Origin: Chitinophaga pinensis
GTDB taxonomy: Bacteria > Bacteroidota > Bacteroidia > UKL13-3
NCBI GenBank assembly: GCA_945875195.1
Contig: CAMCJW010000023.1
Coordinates: 1-17,264, forward strand
Direction: 5' to 3'
Length of the DNA: 17,264 bases
Made by a program: the position numbers and the translations under genes. Each line of letters starts with the position of its first letter. The stretch's first letter is position 1. The notes under the pieces are model-generated. The model worked only from the letters and a program-made list of their open reading frames with translations. It ran no database searches and was not told the origin of the DNA. Shown here one piece after another: positions 6,266 to 14,827 of the stretch.

Positions 6266-9200
6266 TTGATAGTTGTAAATACCCAGCCGTTCGCTTTAAT
6301 TTATTCTTTGTTTCAGCACCCATTTTTGGGGTTGATACTAGAGCCGCATGTGGTTCAGATGAATGGCAAAGGGGCATTTACACTCACACACCAGCGGATT
6401 TTTTCTAAAACGGCTGATTATTTTTCAAAGAACATCCAGCCTGAAGACCTCAAATTGATTAAGATTTTGGATGAGGTGGATGATGATTTTATTTTTAAAC
6501 GATACAATAAAGAGGTAAAGCGTAAAATAAGAACGGCTGAGTTTTTCTCAAAATACTGTAGTAAAGAAATGATGGAAGATCAAATTCGTCCGTTTATTGA
6601 CGAGCGGATGAATCAAGTATTTCAAATTTTGAGAGGAAGAACTATTTATAAAAATGGAAATGACAACAATCCTACCTCGGTTAAAATTACCATTGGGGAG
6701 GTTCAGGCAAATATTTGGTTTCATTTTAAAAATAGTCCTGAAGGAATTAGGTATTACCCAACCTTGCGTTACCAGAATCAAAAAGTAGAATTTATATATA
6801 AAGGTGCTCAAATTGTTTCAAAAACTCCTGCTTGGTTGCTTGTTGAAAACATGCTTTATGATTTTGAAAAGAATGTAGATGGTAAAAAATTATTGCCATT
6901 TATCAGCAAGCGTTACATTCAAATACCCAAAAAATCTGAGGAAAACTATTTAAGCAAATTTGTGCTGCAGCTAGTTGAAAAATACGATGTTCGGTCAGAT
7001 TGTTTTCGGATACATACACAGCCTTCATTTGGCAGAGCGGTATTGAACATGCAAAATTTATTTGAGGATGAGGTAGCTTTGAGGTTGCAGTTTAATTATT
7101 CAGGAATTTTGTTTGACTATAATTCTGAACAAGAGGTTCACGCTCAACTATTAAAAGTGGGTGAGGAATATGCTTTTAATAAGGTTGCCCGCAACAGGAA
7201 ATGGGAAGATGGCCGTATGCGCGCTTTATCGGGCATAGGTTTGGTTCATTCGCATTCTTGTTATTTTGTTTTGCCATCAACAACCATTAAAAAGAAGCAA
7301 GATGATTTTTTGGGTATAGGATCATCAGATAAATATGTTTTTTTGGATTGGTTGAATACCAATTTTGAAAATTTAAAATCACAAGAAATTGATGTAGAAC
7401 AAGACCAATCGCACGCAAGATTTTACATTGGCCCACGCGAGTTAAAAATAGAAGTAAAAGAGCAAAGAGATTGGTTTGATGTGCAGGCTGTTGTTCAGTT
7501 TGGCGATTATTCTTTTCCATTTATTTCACTAAGAGAATATATCTTAAAAGGTAAGAGGGAGTTTATTTTGCCTAATGGGTTAATTGCTATTATTCCAGAA
7601 GAGTGGTTTGGAAATTTGAGTGGTGTGCTTGAATTTAGTACCAGCGATGACGACATTAAAATTGAAAAGCATCATATAGGCTTATTGGAAGAATTATCTC
7701 AAGGAGCTGGCCGATATCTTAGGATCAATGAAAAGCTGCAGAAAATGATGTCGTATGGGGCGCTTAGAGAAATGGAATTGCCTAAAGAATTTAAGGGCAC
7801 TTTGAGGCCTTATCAAAAAGCTGGATTTGATTGGTTTTACTTTTTAAAAGATAACCAATTTGGAGGATGTTTAGCAGATGATATGGGTTTGGGTAAAACC
7901 ATTCAAACATTGGCATTGATTCAAAAGGAAAAGGAGCTTTATTTAGCGCATGTTGCAGAACAAAAGACTCCTGAAATAAGTGCACCCCAAATAGTAGAAC
8001 CTGCTGTTTTCACTGAGCAACCTGGAGTGCAATTGAGTATTTTTGACCAGCAAACTTTGGCCAATCCTCAGCAGAATAAGTTATTGTATATGCAATCTGG
8101 CGGAATAGCTCACCATAGCTTTAGCAAGTCCGCAACTTCTGCTGCTAGCAATGAAACATTCATTAAAACATCACTCATCATTGTTCCAAATTCATTGGTT
8201 TACAATTGGGTAAATGAAGCCCGAAAATTCACGCCAGGACTAAGGGTATTGGTATACACTGGAATTAATAGGATCAAAAATGCCAAGTACTTTGTAAAAT
8301 ATGATTTGGTGGTAACTACCTATGGAACGGTTAGGGTTGATATTGATATTTTTAAGGAGTTTAAATTTAACTATGTAATTTTAGATGAAAGTCAGGCCAT
8401 AAAAAACGCCCAATCTCAAGTCTCAAAAGCAGTTAAATTATTATATTCGAGTAGGAAATTGGTGCTAACAGGAACCCCAATTGAGAATAGTGTGCAAGAG
8501 CTGTGGAGTCAACTTTCTTTTGTTAATCCTGGTTTGTTAGGAAGTTTACAAACTTTTACAGAACGCTTTGTACTGCCAATTGAAAGGCAAAAGGATTTAA
8601 TGAAAGTTAGGCAACTTAAAGCCATTATTAGCCCATTTATTTTAAGAAGAACCAAGGATCAAGTGGCCACAGATTTGCCTGCAAAAATGGAGCAAGTGGT
8701 TTATTGTGAAATGAGTGAAGAGCAAAATGAAGCTTACGAAAAAGTGAAGTCGTATTACCGCAATGAAATCATCAAAGTAATTCGTGATATGGGGGTGAAT
8801 AGGTCGCAATTTACCTTATTGCAAGGTTTAACTAAATTGAGACAAATAGCAAATCATCCATTGCTCGTAAATCCGGAATACGAAGGTGAAAGCGGTAAGT
8901 TTAAAGAGGTAACTTATATGGCACAAACGGCATTGGCAGAAGGACATAAGGTACTCATGTTTTCGCAGTTTGTTAGTCAATTAACCATTTATCGGAAGTG
9001 GTTCGAATCGCAACAAATACCTTATTGTTATTTAGATGGATCAATGACCAATGATGCCAGGCAACAGATGGTTAATAAATTTCAGGAGGGCAAAATGCCA
9101 TTTTTTCTAATTTCACTCAAAGCAGGCGGGTTTGGCTTGAACCTAACCACTGCTGATTATGTATTTTTACTTGATCCATGGTGGAATCCTGCAGTTGAGC

Positions 9201-9400
9201 GTCAGGCAATAGATAGGGCGCATAGAATAGGGCAAACGCAGAATGTTTTTATCTATAAATTCATCACCAGAGACAGTGTAGAAGAAAAGATATTAGCACT
9301 TCAGGAAAAAAAGAAATTACTTGCAGATAATATTATAGAAACAGACGAATCTATTTTGAAGCATATTGATGTTGAAGAAATAATGGATTTGTTAAATTAA
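6266..9400 (+). CDS. SNF2-family DNA-dependent ATPase/helicase-like protein
   Basis: A large (1044-residue) SWI2/SNF2 ATPase, expected to translocate on double-stranded DNA and remodel bound proteins; the bacterial substrate is unknown. An N-terminal region of about 500 residues is specific to bacterial SNF2 proteins. The ATPase core starts near 515 with LRPYQKAGFDWF. Motif I is DDMGLGKT (538-545, K544), motif II is DESQ (707-710), then LTGTPIEN, and the second lobe ends with the arginine-finger region DRAHRIGQ (HRIGQ at 986-990). A low-complexity insertion of about 90 residues separates motifs I and Ia and contains QLSIF (589-593). The only start keeping the conserved TQPFALIYSLFQHPFLG segment is TTG at 6266, directly after an in-frame TAA; the first ATG (6359) would remove 31 residues. 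The carboxylase gene follows two bases after the stop, so the two probably form an operon. Confidence 0.93.
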   Translation: MIVVNTQPFALIYSLFQHPFLGLILEPHVVQMNGKGAFTLTHQRIFSKTADYFSKNIQPEDLKLIKILDEVDDDFIFKRYNKEVKRKIRTAEFFSKYCSKEMMEDQIRPFIDERMNQVFQILRGRTIYKNGNDNNPTSVKITIGEVQANIWFHFKNSPEGIRYYPTLRYQNQKVEFIYKGAQIVSKTPAWLLVENMLYDFEKNVDGKKLLPFISKRYIQIPKKSEENYLSKFVLQLVEKYDVRSDCFRIHTQPSFGRAVLNMQNLFEDEVALRLQFNYSGILFDYNSEQEVHAQLLKVGEEYAFNKVARNRKWEDGRMRALSGIGLVHSHSCYFVLPSTTIKKKQDDFLGIGSSDKYVFLDWLNTNFENLKSQEIDVEQDQSHARFYIGPRELKIEVKEQRDWFDVQAVVQFGDYSFPFISLREYILKGKREFILPNGLIAIIPEEWFGNLSGVLEFSTSDDDIKIEKHHIGLLEELSQGAGRYLRINEKLQKMMSYGALREMELPKEFKGTLRPYQKAGFDWFYFLKDNQFGGCLADDMGLGKTIQTLALIQKEKELYLAHVAEQKTPEISAPQIVEPAVFTEQPGVQLSIFDQQTLANPQQNKLLYMQSGGIAHHSFSKSATSAASNETFIKTSLIIVPNSLVYNWVNEARKFTPGLRVLVYTGINRIKNAKYFVKYDLVVTTYGTVRVDIDIFKEFKFNYVILDESQAIKNAQSQVSKAVKLLYSSRKLVLTGTPIENSVQELWSQLSFVNPGLLGSLQTFTERFVLPIERQKDLMKVRQLKAIISPFILRRTKDQVATDLPAKMEQVVYCEMSEEQNEAYEKVKSYYRNEIIKVIRDMGVNRSQFTLLQGLTKLRQIANHPLLVNPEYEGESGKFKEVTYMAQTALAEGHKVLMFSQFVSQLTIYRKWFESQQIPYCYLDGSMTNDARQQMVNKFQEGKMPFFLISLKAGGFGLNLTTADYVFLLDPWWNPAVERQAIDRAHRIGQTQNVFIYKFITRDSVEEKILALQEKKKLLADNIIETDESILKHIDVEEIMDLLN

Positions 9401-9402
9401 GT

Positions 9403-10950
9403 ATGAAAGAAATGAACAAAAGAGAAAATTTATTAAAGCTCAGAGACCAAGCTCAATTAGGCGGAGGAATAGAAAGAATTGCCTCACAACACAAGAAAGG
9501 TAAATTAACTGCTCGAGAGAGAATTCATTTTTTAATGGATGAGGGCAGCTTTGAAGAAATAGGTGCCTTTGTTCAACACCGTAGCTCCGACTTTGGTATG
9601 GAAAACCAAAAGTTTTTGGGTGATGGTGTAGTTACTGGTTACGGAACCATTAATGGACGGTTAACGTATGTTTTCTCTCAAGATTTTACAATTTTTGGGG
9701 GCTCTTTATCTGAAACCCATGCCGAAAAAATTTGTAAGTTAATGGATTTAGCCATGAAGAATGGAGCACCAATAATTGGCTTAAACGACAGTGGTGGCGC
9801 TCGCATTCAAGAAGGAGTTGTAAGTTTGGGCGGTTATGCAGATATTTTTTATCGCAATACATTGGCATCAGGCGTAATACCTCAGCTTTCAGCAATTATG
9901 GGTCCATGCGCCGGCGGTGCTGTTTACAGTCCGGCTATTACAGATTATATCTTTATGGTTGAAAACTCTAGCTACATGTTTGTTACCGGTCCAAATGTTG
10001 TAAAGACTGTTACACATGAGGAAGTAAGTAGTGAAGATTTGGGTGGCGCATCTGTTCATTCCACCAAAAGTGGAGTGGCTCATTTTACCGGGGCAAATGA
10101 AATTGAAACCATACAACAGCTCAAAAAAATATTGAGTTATGTGCCTCAAAATTGCGAGGAAAAGGTTCCAATGATTCCATTTGAGATTGGGGATGAAATG
10201 CGACCGAAATTAATTGATATTATTCCCGAAAGTGCAAATCAGCCTTATGATATTAGGGAAGTTATTGATGAGGTGGCAGACGAAAATACTTTTTTTGAGG
10301 TTCATAAAAATTATGCAGAAAACATAGTTGTAGGTTTTGCTAGGTTAGCAGGAAAAAGTATTGGAATTGTGGCTAATCAGCCAGCATTTTTAGCTGGTGT
10401 TTTAGACATACATTCTTCACAAAAAGCCGCAAGGTTTGTGCGTTTTTGTGATTGTTTCAATATTCCATTGTTGGTGTTTGAAGATGTGCCAGGCTTTTTG
10501 CCAGGAACAGACCAGGAATGGAATGCCATTATTACCAATGGGGCAAAATTGCTATATGCTTTTTGTGAGGCCACAGTACCCAGAATTACTGTTATTACAA
10601 GGAAAGCATACGGTGGAGCCTATGATGTAATGAATAGTAAACATATAGGAGCTGATATGAATTTTGCTTGGCCTACCGCTGAAATTGCAGTTATGGGGGC
10701 AAAGGGTGCTGCTGAAATTATTTTTAAAAGACAAATTGATGCTTCAGAAAATAAGGAAATTGTTTTAAAGGCAAAAGAGCAAGAATATGCAGATTTATTT
10801 GCTAATCCTTATAGGGCGGCAGAAAGAGGTTTTATTGATGAGGTGATTTTACCTGAAGAAACAAGAAAGAAATTAATAAAAGCTTTTGCCATGCTAGAAA
10901 ATAAGGTGGCAGTGCTGCCTAAGAAGAAACATGGTAATATTCCATTATAA
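9403..10950 (+). CDS. Acyl-CoA (propionyl-CoA type) carboxylase, carboxyltransferase beta subunit
   Basis: The biotin-dependent carboxyltransferase subunit that moves CO2 from carboxybiotin to an acyl-CoA, most likely propionyl-CoA. A closely related role in methylmalonyl-CoA decarboxylase cannot be excluded. At 515 residues it matches PccB/MmdA length. Both crotonase-fold halves are complete. The first has NDSGGARIQEG (128-138), the oxyanion-hole segment GPCAGGAVYSPA (167-178) and VTGPNVVKTVTHEEV (194-208). The second has GFLPGTDQEW (364-373), RKAYGGAYDVM (400-410) and WPTAEIAVMGAKGA (423-436). The biotin carboxylase and biotin carrier partners are not in the window. Start alternatives are ATG at 9403 or 9412; both precede the conserved LRDQAQLGGG. 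It is probably co-transcribed with the SNF2 gene. There is a 48-base gap to the MuiA-like gene. Confidence 0.92.
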   Translation: MKEMNKRENLLKLRDQAQLGGGIERIASQHKKGKLTARERIHFLMDEGSFEEIGAFVQHRSSDFGMENQKFLGDGVVTGYGTINGRLTYVFSQDFTIFGGSLSETHAEKICKLMDLAMKNGAPIIGLNDSGGARIQEGVVSLGGYADIFYRNTLASGVIPQLSAIMGPCAGGAVYSPAITDYIFMVENSSYMFVTGPNVVKTVTHEEVSSEDLGGASVHSTKSGVAHFTGANEIETIQQLKKILSYVPQNCEEKVPMIPFEIGDEMRPKLIDIIPESANQPYDIREVIDEVADENTFFEVHKNYAENIVVGFARLAGKSIGIVANQPAFLAGVLDIHSSQKAARFVRFCDCFNIPLLVFEDVPGFLPGTDQEWNAIITNGAKLLYAFCEATVPRITVITRKAYGGAYDVMNSKHIGADMNFAWPTAEIAVMGAKGAAEIIFKRQIDASENKEIVLKAKEQEYADLFANPYRAAERGFIDEVILPEETRKKLIKAFAMLENKVAVLPKKKHGNIPL

Positions 10951-10998
10951 TGTTTTTTGTTTTTTTTCGTTGCTACAGTTGGTAAAATAAATTTAAAT

Positions 10999-12594
10999 AT
11001 GAATAAGGCTTCAATTGTTTTTTTAGGAATTTTGGTGTTTCTAGTGTTGAGTTCATTCAAAGGGTTTGGTCAAAGTAATATAGTTTGTGCCACCAAAATA
11101 ACTTCAGTGAATGTGTTTTTAAACCAGGCACAAGTTACTAGAAATGGCAAAATTGTTTTGGAAGCAGGGATACATCAAGTGGTATTCGAAAAATTTTCTC
11201 CCTTATTGGTTCAAGGTTCAATAGAGGTTAAAGCTTCAACTGGTATAGAAATATTGGCAGTGAGCTCACAGAATGACCTCTTAAATATTACTGAAAAGCC
11301 TTTGTTGATTAAGGTATTGGAAGATTCATTATTGGTAGTAAATGAATTGTTAGTAGAAATAAAATCGGATAAGGATGCACTGGCCTGGCAAAAGGAATTA
11401 TTGATTGCAAACAAAAGTATTGGTGGAGCTAATCTGGGTGTAAAGGCTGAAGAGTTGGAAGATATTTTAGATATTTACCAAAAGAAATTGCACGATTTTA
11501 AGTTGGCAAATACTCAATTAAATAGACAAGAAAGAAAGTTAATTGAAGAAAAATCAAAAATTGAGCAACAGTTAAAAGAATACAATGAAGGCACTTTGGC
11601 CATGAGTAATCAAGTAATTGTTCAAGTTAAAGTGAATAGCGCAAACCCGGAGGCGCAGTTTGAAATTAGGTATTTGGTAGGGGGAGTAAGCTGGCAACCA
11701 TTTTATGATATTAGGGTTGCAGATACAAAATCTCCAGTTCAGTTTTTATTAAAGGCAAGTATCCAACAACAAACGGGTGAGAATTGGAACAATATTAAAT
11801 TAAAGCTGGCAACTATTGATCCACTTGCAGGAGGAATCACACCCATATTGGTTCCATCCATGTTGTATTTTGTTCAAACCGAAACCTTTAAATCGAACCA
11901 AAGGAAACTTGAGAATTATGCTGCCCCCGCAGCAATGGCTGAGGAGGATGGCAGCTCACCAAAAAATAATGCAATTGCGCAACAAAATTTTTTAAACCTA
12001 GAGTTTGATGTTTTAGGAACAAGCTCTGTACCTTCTGATAACAAAAGTCATTTCGTAGAATTAAATAGATTTGCATTGGAAGCCGTTTATGGTTTGGCTT
12101 GTGTGCCAAAATTAAATACGGAGGTTTTTGTCACCGCAAATGTTCAATCCAATGAATTAATTAGTCAATTGAATGGCGAAGCAAATATTTACCTCAACGG
12201 TACTTTTACAGGAAAAACATATTTGTCTCAGCAGGCCAGCGACTCATTATTGGTTACATTGGGTAAAGACAATAGAATATTAGTAAAGCGAGAGAAGGTG
12301 AAAGAAATGTGCAGTAAATCATTATTTGGTTCAAACAAAAAGGATGCTAGTACCATAGAAATTACTCTTACGAATACTAGCTCTGACGCAATAGATTTAA
12401 ATGTGAAAGACCAAATTCCACTTTCAAGTAACCAAGAAATTTTGGTTAAATTGGTGGATGCAGGGGGCGCCATTTATACTGCTGAATCTGGAATGTTGAA
12501 CTGGTCAGTTTCAATTCCTGCGAAGCAAAGTAAGAAGCTCAGATTTGCTTTTGAAATAAGTTATCCGTCAGGAAAGGTAATAACAGGGTATTGA
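10999..12594 (+). CDS. Secreted MuiA-like protein (DUF4140/DUF4139 family)
   Basis: A 531-residue exported protein of the mucoidy inhibitor A (MuiA) family; the biochemical role is unknown. It has a signal peptide (MNKASIVFLGILVFLVLSSF, cleavage near GFG|Q). The DUF4140-like N-domain is about 33-95 (ITSVNVFLNQAQVTRNGKIVLEAG). A long helical, probably coiled-coil region spans about 105-200. The DUF4139 beta domain runs from about 205 to the end, with YLVGGVSWQPFYDIRV (225-240), TGENWNNIKLKLAT (259-272), EANIYLNGTFTGKTYL (394-409), VKREKVKE (429-436) and DQIPLSS (471-477). The frame can be extended to a TTG at 10957, but that would bury the signal peptide behind MFFFVATVGKINLN, so 10999 is chosen. 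A 40-residue alanine/serine/asparagine-rich linker (about 305-345) is loosely conserved. It probably follows the carboxylase in the same transcript. Confidence 0.82.
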   Translation: MNKASIVFLGILVFLVLSSFKGFGQSNIVCATKITSVNVFLNQAQVTRNGKIVLEAGIHQVVFEKFSPLLVQGSIEVKASTGIEILAVSSQNDLLNITEKPLLIKVLEDSLLVVNELLVEIKSDKDALAWQKELLIANKSIGGANLGVKAEELEDILDIYQKKLHDFKLANTQLNRQERKLIEEKSKIEQQLKEYNEGTLAMSNQVIVQVKVNSANPEAQFEIRYLVGGVSWQPFYDIRVADTKSPVQFLLKASIQQQTGENWNNIKLKLATIDPLAGGITPILVPSMLYFVQTETFKSNQRKLENYAAPAAMAEEDGSSPKNNAIAQQNFLNLEFDVLGTSSVPSDNKSHFVELNRFALEAVYGLACVPKLNTEVFVTANVQSNELISQLNGEANIYLNGTFTGKTYLSQQASDSLLVTLGKDNRILVKREKVKEMCSKSLFGSNKKDASTIEITLTNTSSDAIDLNVKDQIPLSSNQEILVKLVDAGGAIYTAESGMLNWSVSIPAKQSKKLRFAFEISYPSGKVITGY

Positions 12595-12606
12595 GATAAT
12601 CTCTTG

Positions 12607-12637
12607 TTTGTAATCTAGTAATAATTTTTTTAATTTG
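12607..12637 (+). promoter_or_regulatory. Promoter for the small secreted protein (TTTG-N19-TTAATTTG)
   Basis: A perfect TTTG (12607-12610) is followed after 19 bases by TTAATTTG (12630-12637), one mismatch from TAnnTTTG. Predicted transcription starts near 12644, about 19 bases before the ATG at 12663. This is the best-spaced promoter-like sequence in the window. Confidence 0.55.
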
Positions 12638-12662
12638 AATAACTATAAACCAACAATAAAAC

Positions 12663-13094
12663 ATGAAACGTATCATTATAATAATTACCTTATTCGCAGC
12701 ATGTGGATTAACCAATACCTTTGCTCAATTAGGTGGTGCAATGGATAAGTTGAGCAAGCAAGGATCAAAGGTAGTTGCCGATGCCCAAAAATCAACTACA
12801 GCAATTGGTTTAAGTGAATTAGATAAACAACTTAAAGACCAATTTAAATTGGATGGTGTTAAATCGCAAGTAATGGGTGATGCCTTAAAAATTAAGGTTG
12901 CCGATAGTGATTTTACAAAATTATCTGCTGCTTCAAAAACCAAGCAAGGAAACGACATATTAGGTTCTGCTATGGGTATTTTATCTCGAAGCGGCTTGAA
13001 CCTAAAAAGTTTAGGAATAAAAAATGTGATTTTGGAAATGTTTAAATCAATGAACGTAAATGATGTGCTTTCTACGGTCAAGAAAACGCTGTAG
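12663..13094 (+). CDS. Small secreted protein of unknown function
   Basis: A 143-residue protein that I cannot assign to a family. MKRIIIIITLFAACGLTNTFAQ is a clear signal peptide with cleavage after FA or FAQ. The cysteine at residue 14 is followed by GLTNTFAQ rather than sitting in a clean lipobox, so a lipoprotein is less likely. The mature part of about 120 residues is lysine-, serine- and glycine-rich and looks alpha-helical (MDKLSKQGSKVVADAQKS, LDKQLKDQFKLDG). It ends with LKSLGIKNVILEMFKSMNVNDVLSTVKKTL. It has its own promoter-like sequence upstream and a strong terminator 28 bases after the stop, so it is probably a single-gene unit. Codon use looks like its neighbours'. A function in the periplasm or envelope is the only inference. 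Confidence 0.75.
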   Translation: MKRIIIIITLFAACGLTNTFAQLGGAMDKLSKQGSKVVADAQKSTTAIGLSELDKQLKDQFKLDGVKSQVMGDALKIKVADSDFTKLSAASKTKQGNDILGSAMGILSRSGLNLKSLGIKNVILEMFKSMNVNDVLSTVKKTL

Positions 13095-13122
13095 TTATAA
13101 TATTAAATAGCATTATAAAAGG

Positions 13123-13148
13123 AGCGGGTTTTTTAACCCGCTTTTTTT
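13123..13148 (+). terminator. Rho-independent terminator after the small secreted protein gene
   Basis: A perfect 8-bp stem, AGCGGGTT (13123-13130) with AACCCGCT (13135-13142), and a TTTT loop, is followed directly by six more T residues (13143-13148). It ends transcription 28 bases after the stop at 13094. The GH3 gene start is only 16 bases further on. Confidence 0.9.
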
Positions 13149-13163
13149 ATGCATTTTTGAGGT

Positions 13164-14648
13164 ATGGGTATCAAAGCACTATTAGCTAAACCATTTGCAA
13201 GCTATATCAAGCGAAAGGTTGAAAAAGAAAGCAGGGATGCATTGTTGTTGCAGCAAAATTGGTTCAATCAAATTATAGGTTCAGCCCAAAATACTAGTTT
13301 TGGTAAAGACCATCATTTTTCTGAGATTGATACCTATGAGGCATTTAAAAAGAATGTACCAATAAGAGATTACGAAGGTTTAAAACCATACATTGACAAA
13401 ATTGTGGCAGGCGGCTATGATATTTTATGGCCAGGCAGGCCTTTGTATTTTGCCAAAACATCTGGAACAACAAGTGGGGTTAAATATATACCAATTTCAA
13501 AAGAATCTATAGGTTTTCATATCAACTCTGCGCGCAATGCTTTATTGCTATACATAGCAGAAACGAGTAAAGTAAATTTTGTAGATGGGAAATTAATCTT
13601 TCTATCTGGTAGCCCAATCATGGAGAAAAAGCATGGTGTTTTTGTGGGTCGTTTAAGCGGAATAGTAAACCACCATGTTCCGGCTTATTTGCGTAAAAAT
13701 CAAATGCCTAGTTATGCTACCAATTGTATGGAAGATTGGGAAGAGAAAGTTTCAAAAATAACAGATGAAACTTTGGCAGAAGATATGACACTTATTAGTG
13801 GCATTCCACCTTGGGTTCAAATGTATTTTGATTTAATAAAATCGAGAACGGGAAAGGCAATTAAAGATGTGTTTCCAAACTTTAATTTGTTTGTTTATGG
13901 GGGTGTTAATTTTGAACCTTATAGAGCAAAAATAGAAGAGAGTATTGGAAAGAAAATTGACACCATAGAAACATACCCTGCATCGGAAGGATTTATTGCT
14001 TACCAAGATTCGCAGCATGCAGATGGTTTGTTATTATTGGCAAACAATGGTATTTTTTATGAGTTTATTCCTGTTCATGAATTTTACAATGAAACACCCA
14101 CTCGTATTTCATTGGCAGAAGTGGAATTAAAGGTAAACTATGTCTTAATTCTAAACACCAATGCAGGATTATATGGTTACAATATAGGAGACACCGTAAA
14201 GTTTGTTTCGCTAAGTCCTTATAGGATTAAAGTAACCGGTCGTATCAAGCATTATATATCTGCTTTTGGAGAGCATGTAATTGGGGAGGAAGTGGAAGCT
14301 GCTTTATTAAGTGTTGCCAATAATCAAGGCGTTTCTATCATTGAATTTACGGTAGCCCCTCAAGTAAATCCGCCAGAAGGAGGGTTACCTTACCATGAAT
14401 GGTTTGTTTCATTTGAAAGATTACCCGTTGATTTGAACCAATTTGCAAAAGAGGTAGATGAAGCCATGCAACAAAAGAACATTTATTACAACGATTTAAT
14501 TGTAGGTAACATTTTGCAAGGTTTGAAAATAAGGGTTTTGCCACCAGATGCCTTCATCAATTTCATGAAATTAGAAGGTAAGTTAGGCGGACAAAATAAA
14601 GTGCCAAGATTAAGTAATGACAGGAAAATAGTAGATAGGTTGGTGTAA
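13164..14648 (+). CDS. GH3-family acyl-adenylate-forming enzyme
   Basis: A bacterial member of the GH3 superfamily, named after plant enzymes that adenylate acyl acids such as auxin and conjugate them to amino acids. The substrate of bacterial members is generally unknown. The 494-residue length is typical of bacterial members. Signature elements are all present in order: the ATP phosphate loop FAKTSGTTSGVKYIP (96-110), the TYPASEG motif (270-276, E275), YNIGDTVKF (339-347, D343 expected to bind the ribose) and GRIKHYISAFGEHV (359-372), the hinge to the C-terminal lid. The ATG at 13164 is 16 bases after a terminator. It is preceded by CATTTTTG (13152-13159), a near-consensus -7 box ending four bases before the ATG, although no proper TTTG sits at -33. 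Adenylation chemistry is a family inference; the conjugation partner is unknown. Confidence 0.87.
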   Translation: MGIKALLAKPFASYIKRKVEKESRDALLLQQNWFNQIIGSAQNTSFGKDHHFSEIDTYEAFKKNVPIRDYEGLKPYIDKIVAGGYDILWPGRPLYFAKTSGTTSGVKYIPISKESIGFHINSARNALLLYIAETSKVNFVDGKLIFLSGSPIMEKKHGVFVGRLSGIVNHHVPAYLRKNQMPSYATNCMEDWEEKVSKITDETLAEDMTLISGIPPWVQMYFDLIKSRTGKAIKDVFPNFNLFVYGGVNFEPYRAKIEESIGKKIDTIETYPASEGFIAYQDSQHADGLLLLANNGIFYEFIPVHEFYNETPTRISLAEVELKVNYVLILNTNAGLYGYNIGDTVKFVSLSPYRIKVTGRIKHYISAFGEHVIGEEVEAALLSVANNQGVSIIEFTVAPQVNPPEGGLPYHEWFVSFERLPVDLNQFAKEVDEAMQQKNIYYNDLIVGNILQGLKIRVLPPDAFINFMKLEGKLGGQNKVPRLSNDRKIVDRLV

Positions 14649-14785
14649 TTGTTTTAGATAAATAAGGTTAAAAAATATTATTTGGTTAAATGGCGATGTA
14701 TAAGTTTTTTTGTTACTAGGATTTGCTTCATTTACTTCTTTGGAGTTTTAATTGAATTTGGTTTAAGTAGGTAGCAAATATTTAC

Positions 14786-14816
14786 GTTGTTTTGTTTAAA
14801 ATAATATCACATTTTG
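14786..14816 (+). promoter_or_regulatory. Weak promoter candidate upstream of dxr (GTTG-N19-ACATTTTG)
   Basis: GTTG (14786-14789) and ACATTTTG (14809-14816) have the right 19-base spacing, but the -7 box misses both bases of the TA. The rest of the 179-base gap between the GH3 gene and dxr (14649-14827) is AT-rich, with no clear hairpin or other element. Confidence 0.22.
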
Positions 14817-14827
14817 CAAAAGTATTC

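Noticed and set aside
10957..10998. TTG-initiated N-terminal extension of the MuiA-like protein
   Set aside because: It would place 14 residues before a good signal peptide and starts in a T-rich tract. The ATG at 10999 is better.
12590..12606. GAGATAATCTC palindrome at the MuiA-like stop codon as a terminator
   Set aside because: The stem would be only four base pairs with a three-base loop and no proper T tract.
12725..13081. 118-codon open frame antisense to the small secreted protein gene
   Set aside because: The sense gene has a signal peptide, promoter and terminator. The antisense frame has none of these and resembles a shadow frame.
14792..14827. TTG-initiated 12-residue extension of Dxr
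   Set aside because: The family N-terminus begins a few residues before the Rossmann strand, as the ATG at 14828 gives.
14649..14827. Riboswitch or small RNA in the 179-base gap before dxr
   Set aside because: The sequence is AT-rich, with no visible stable hairpins or conserved riboswitch core.
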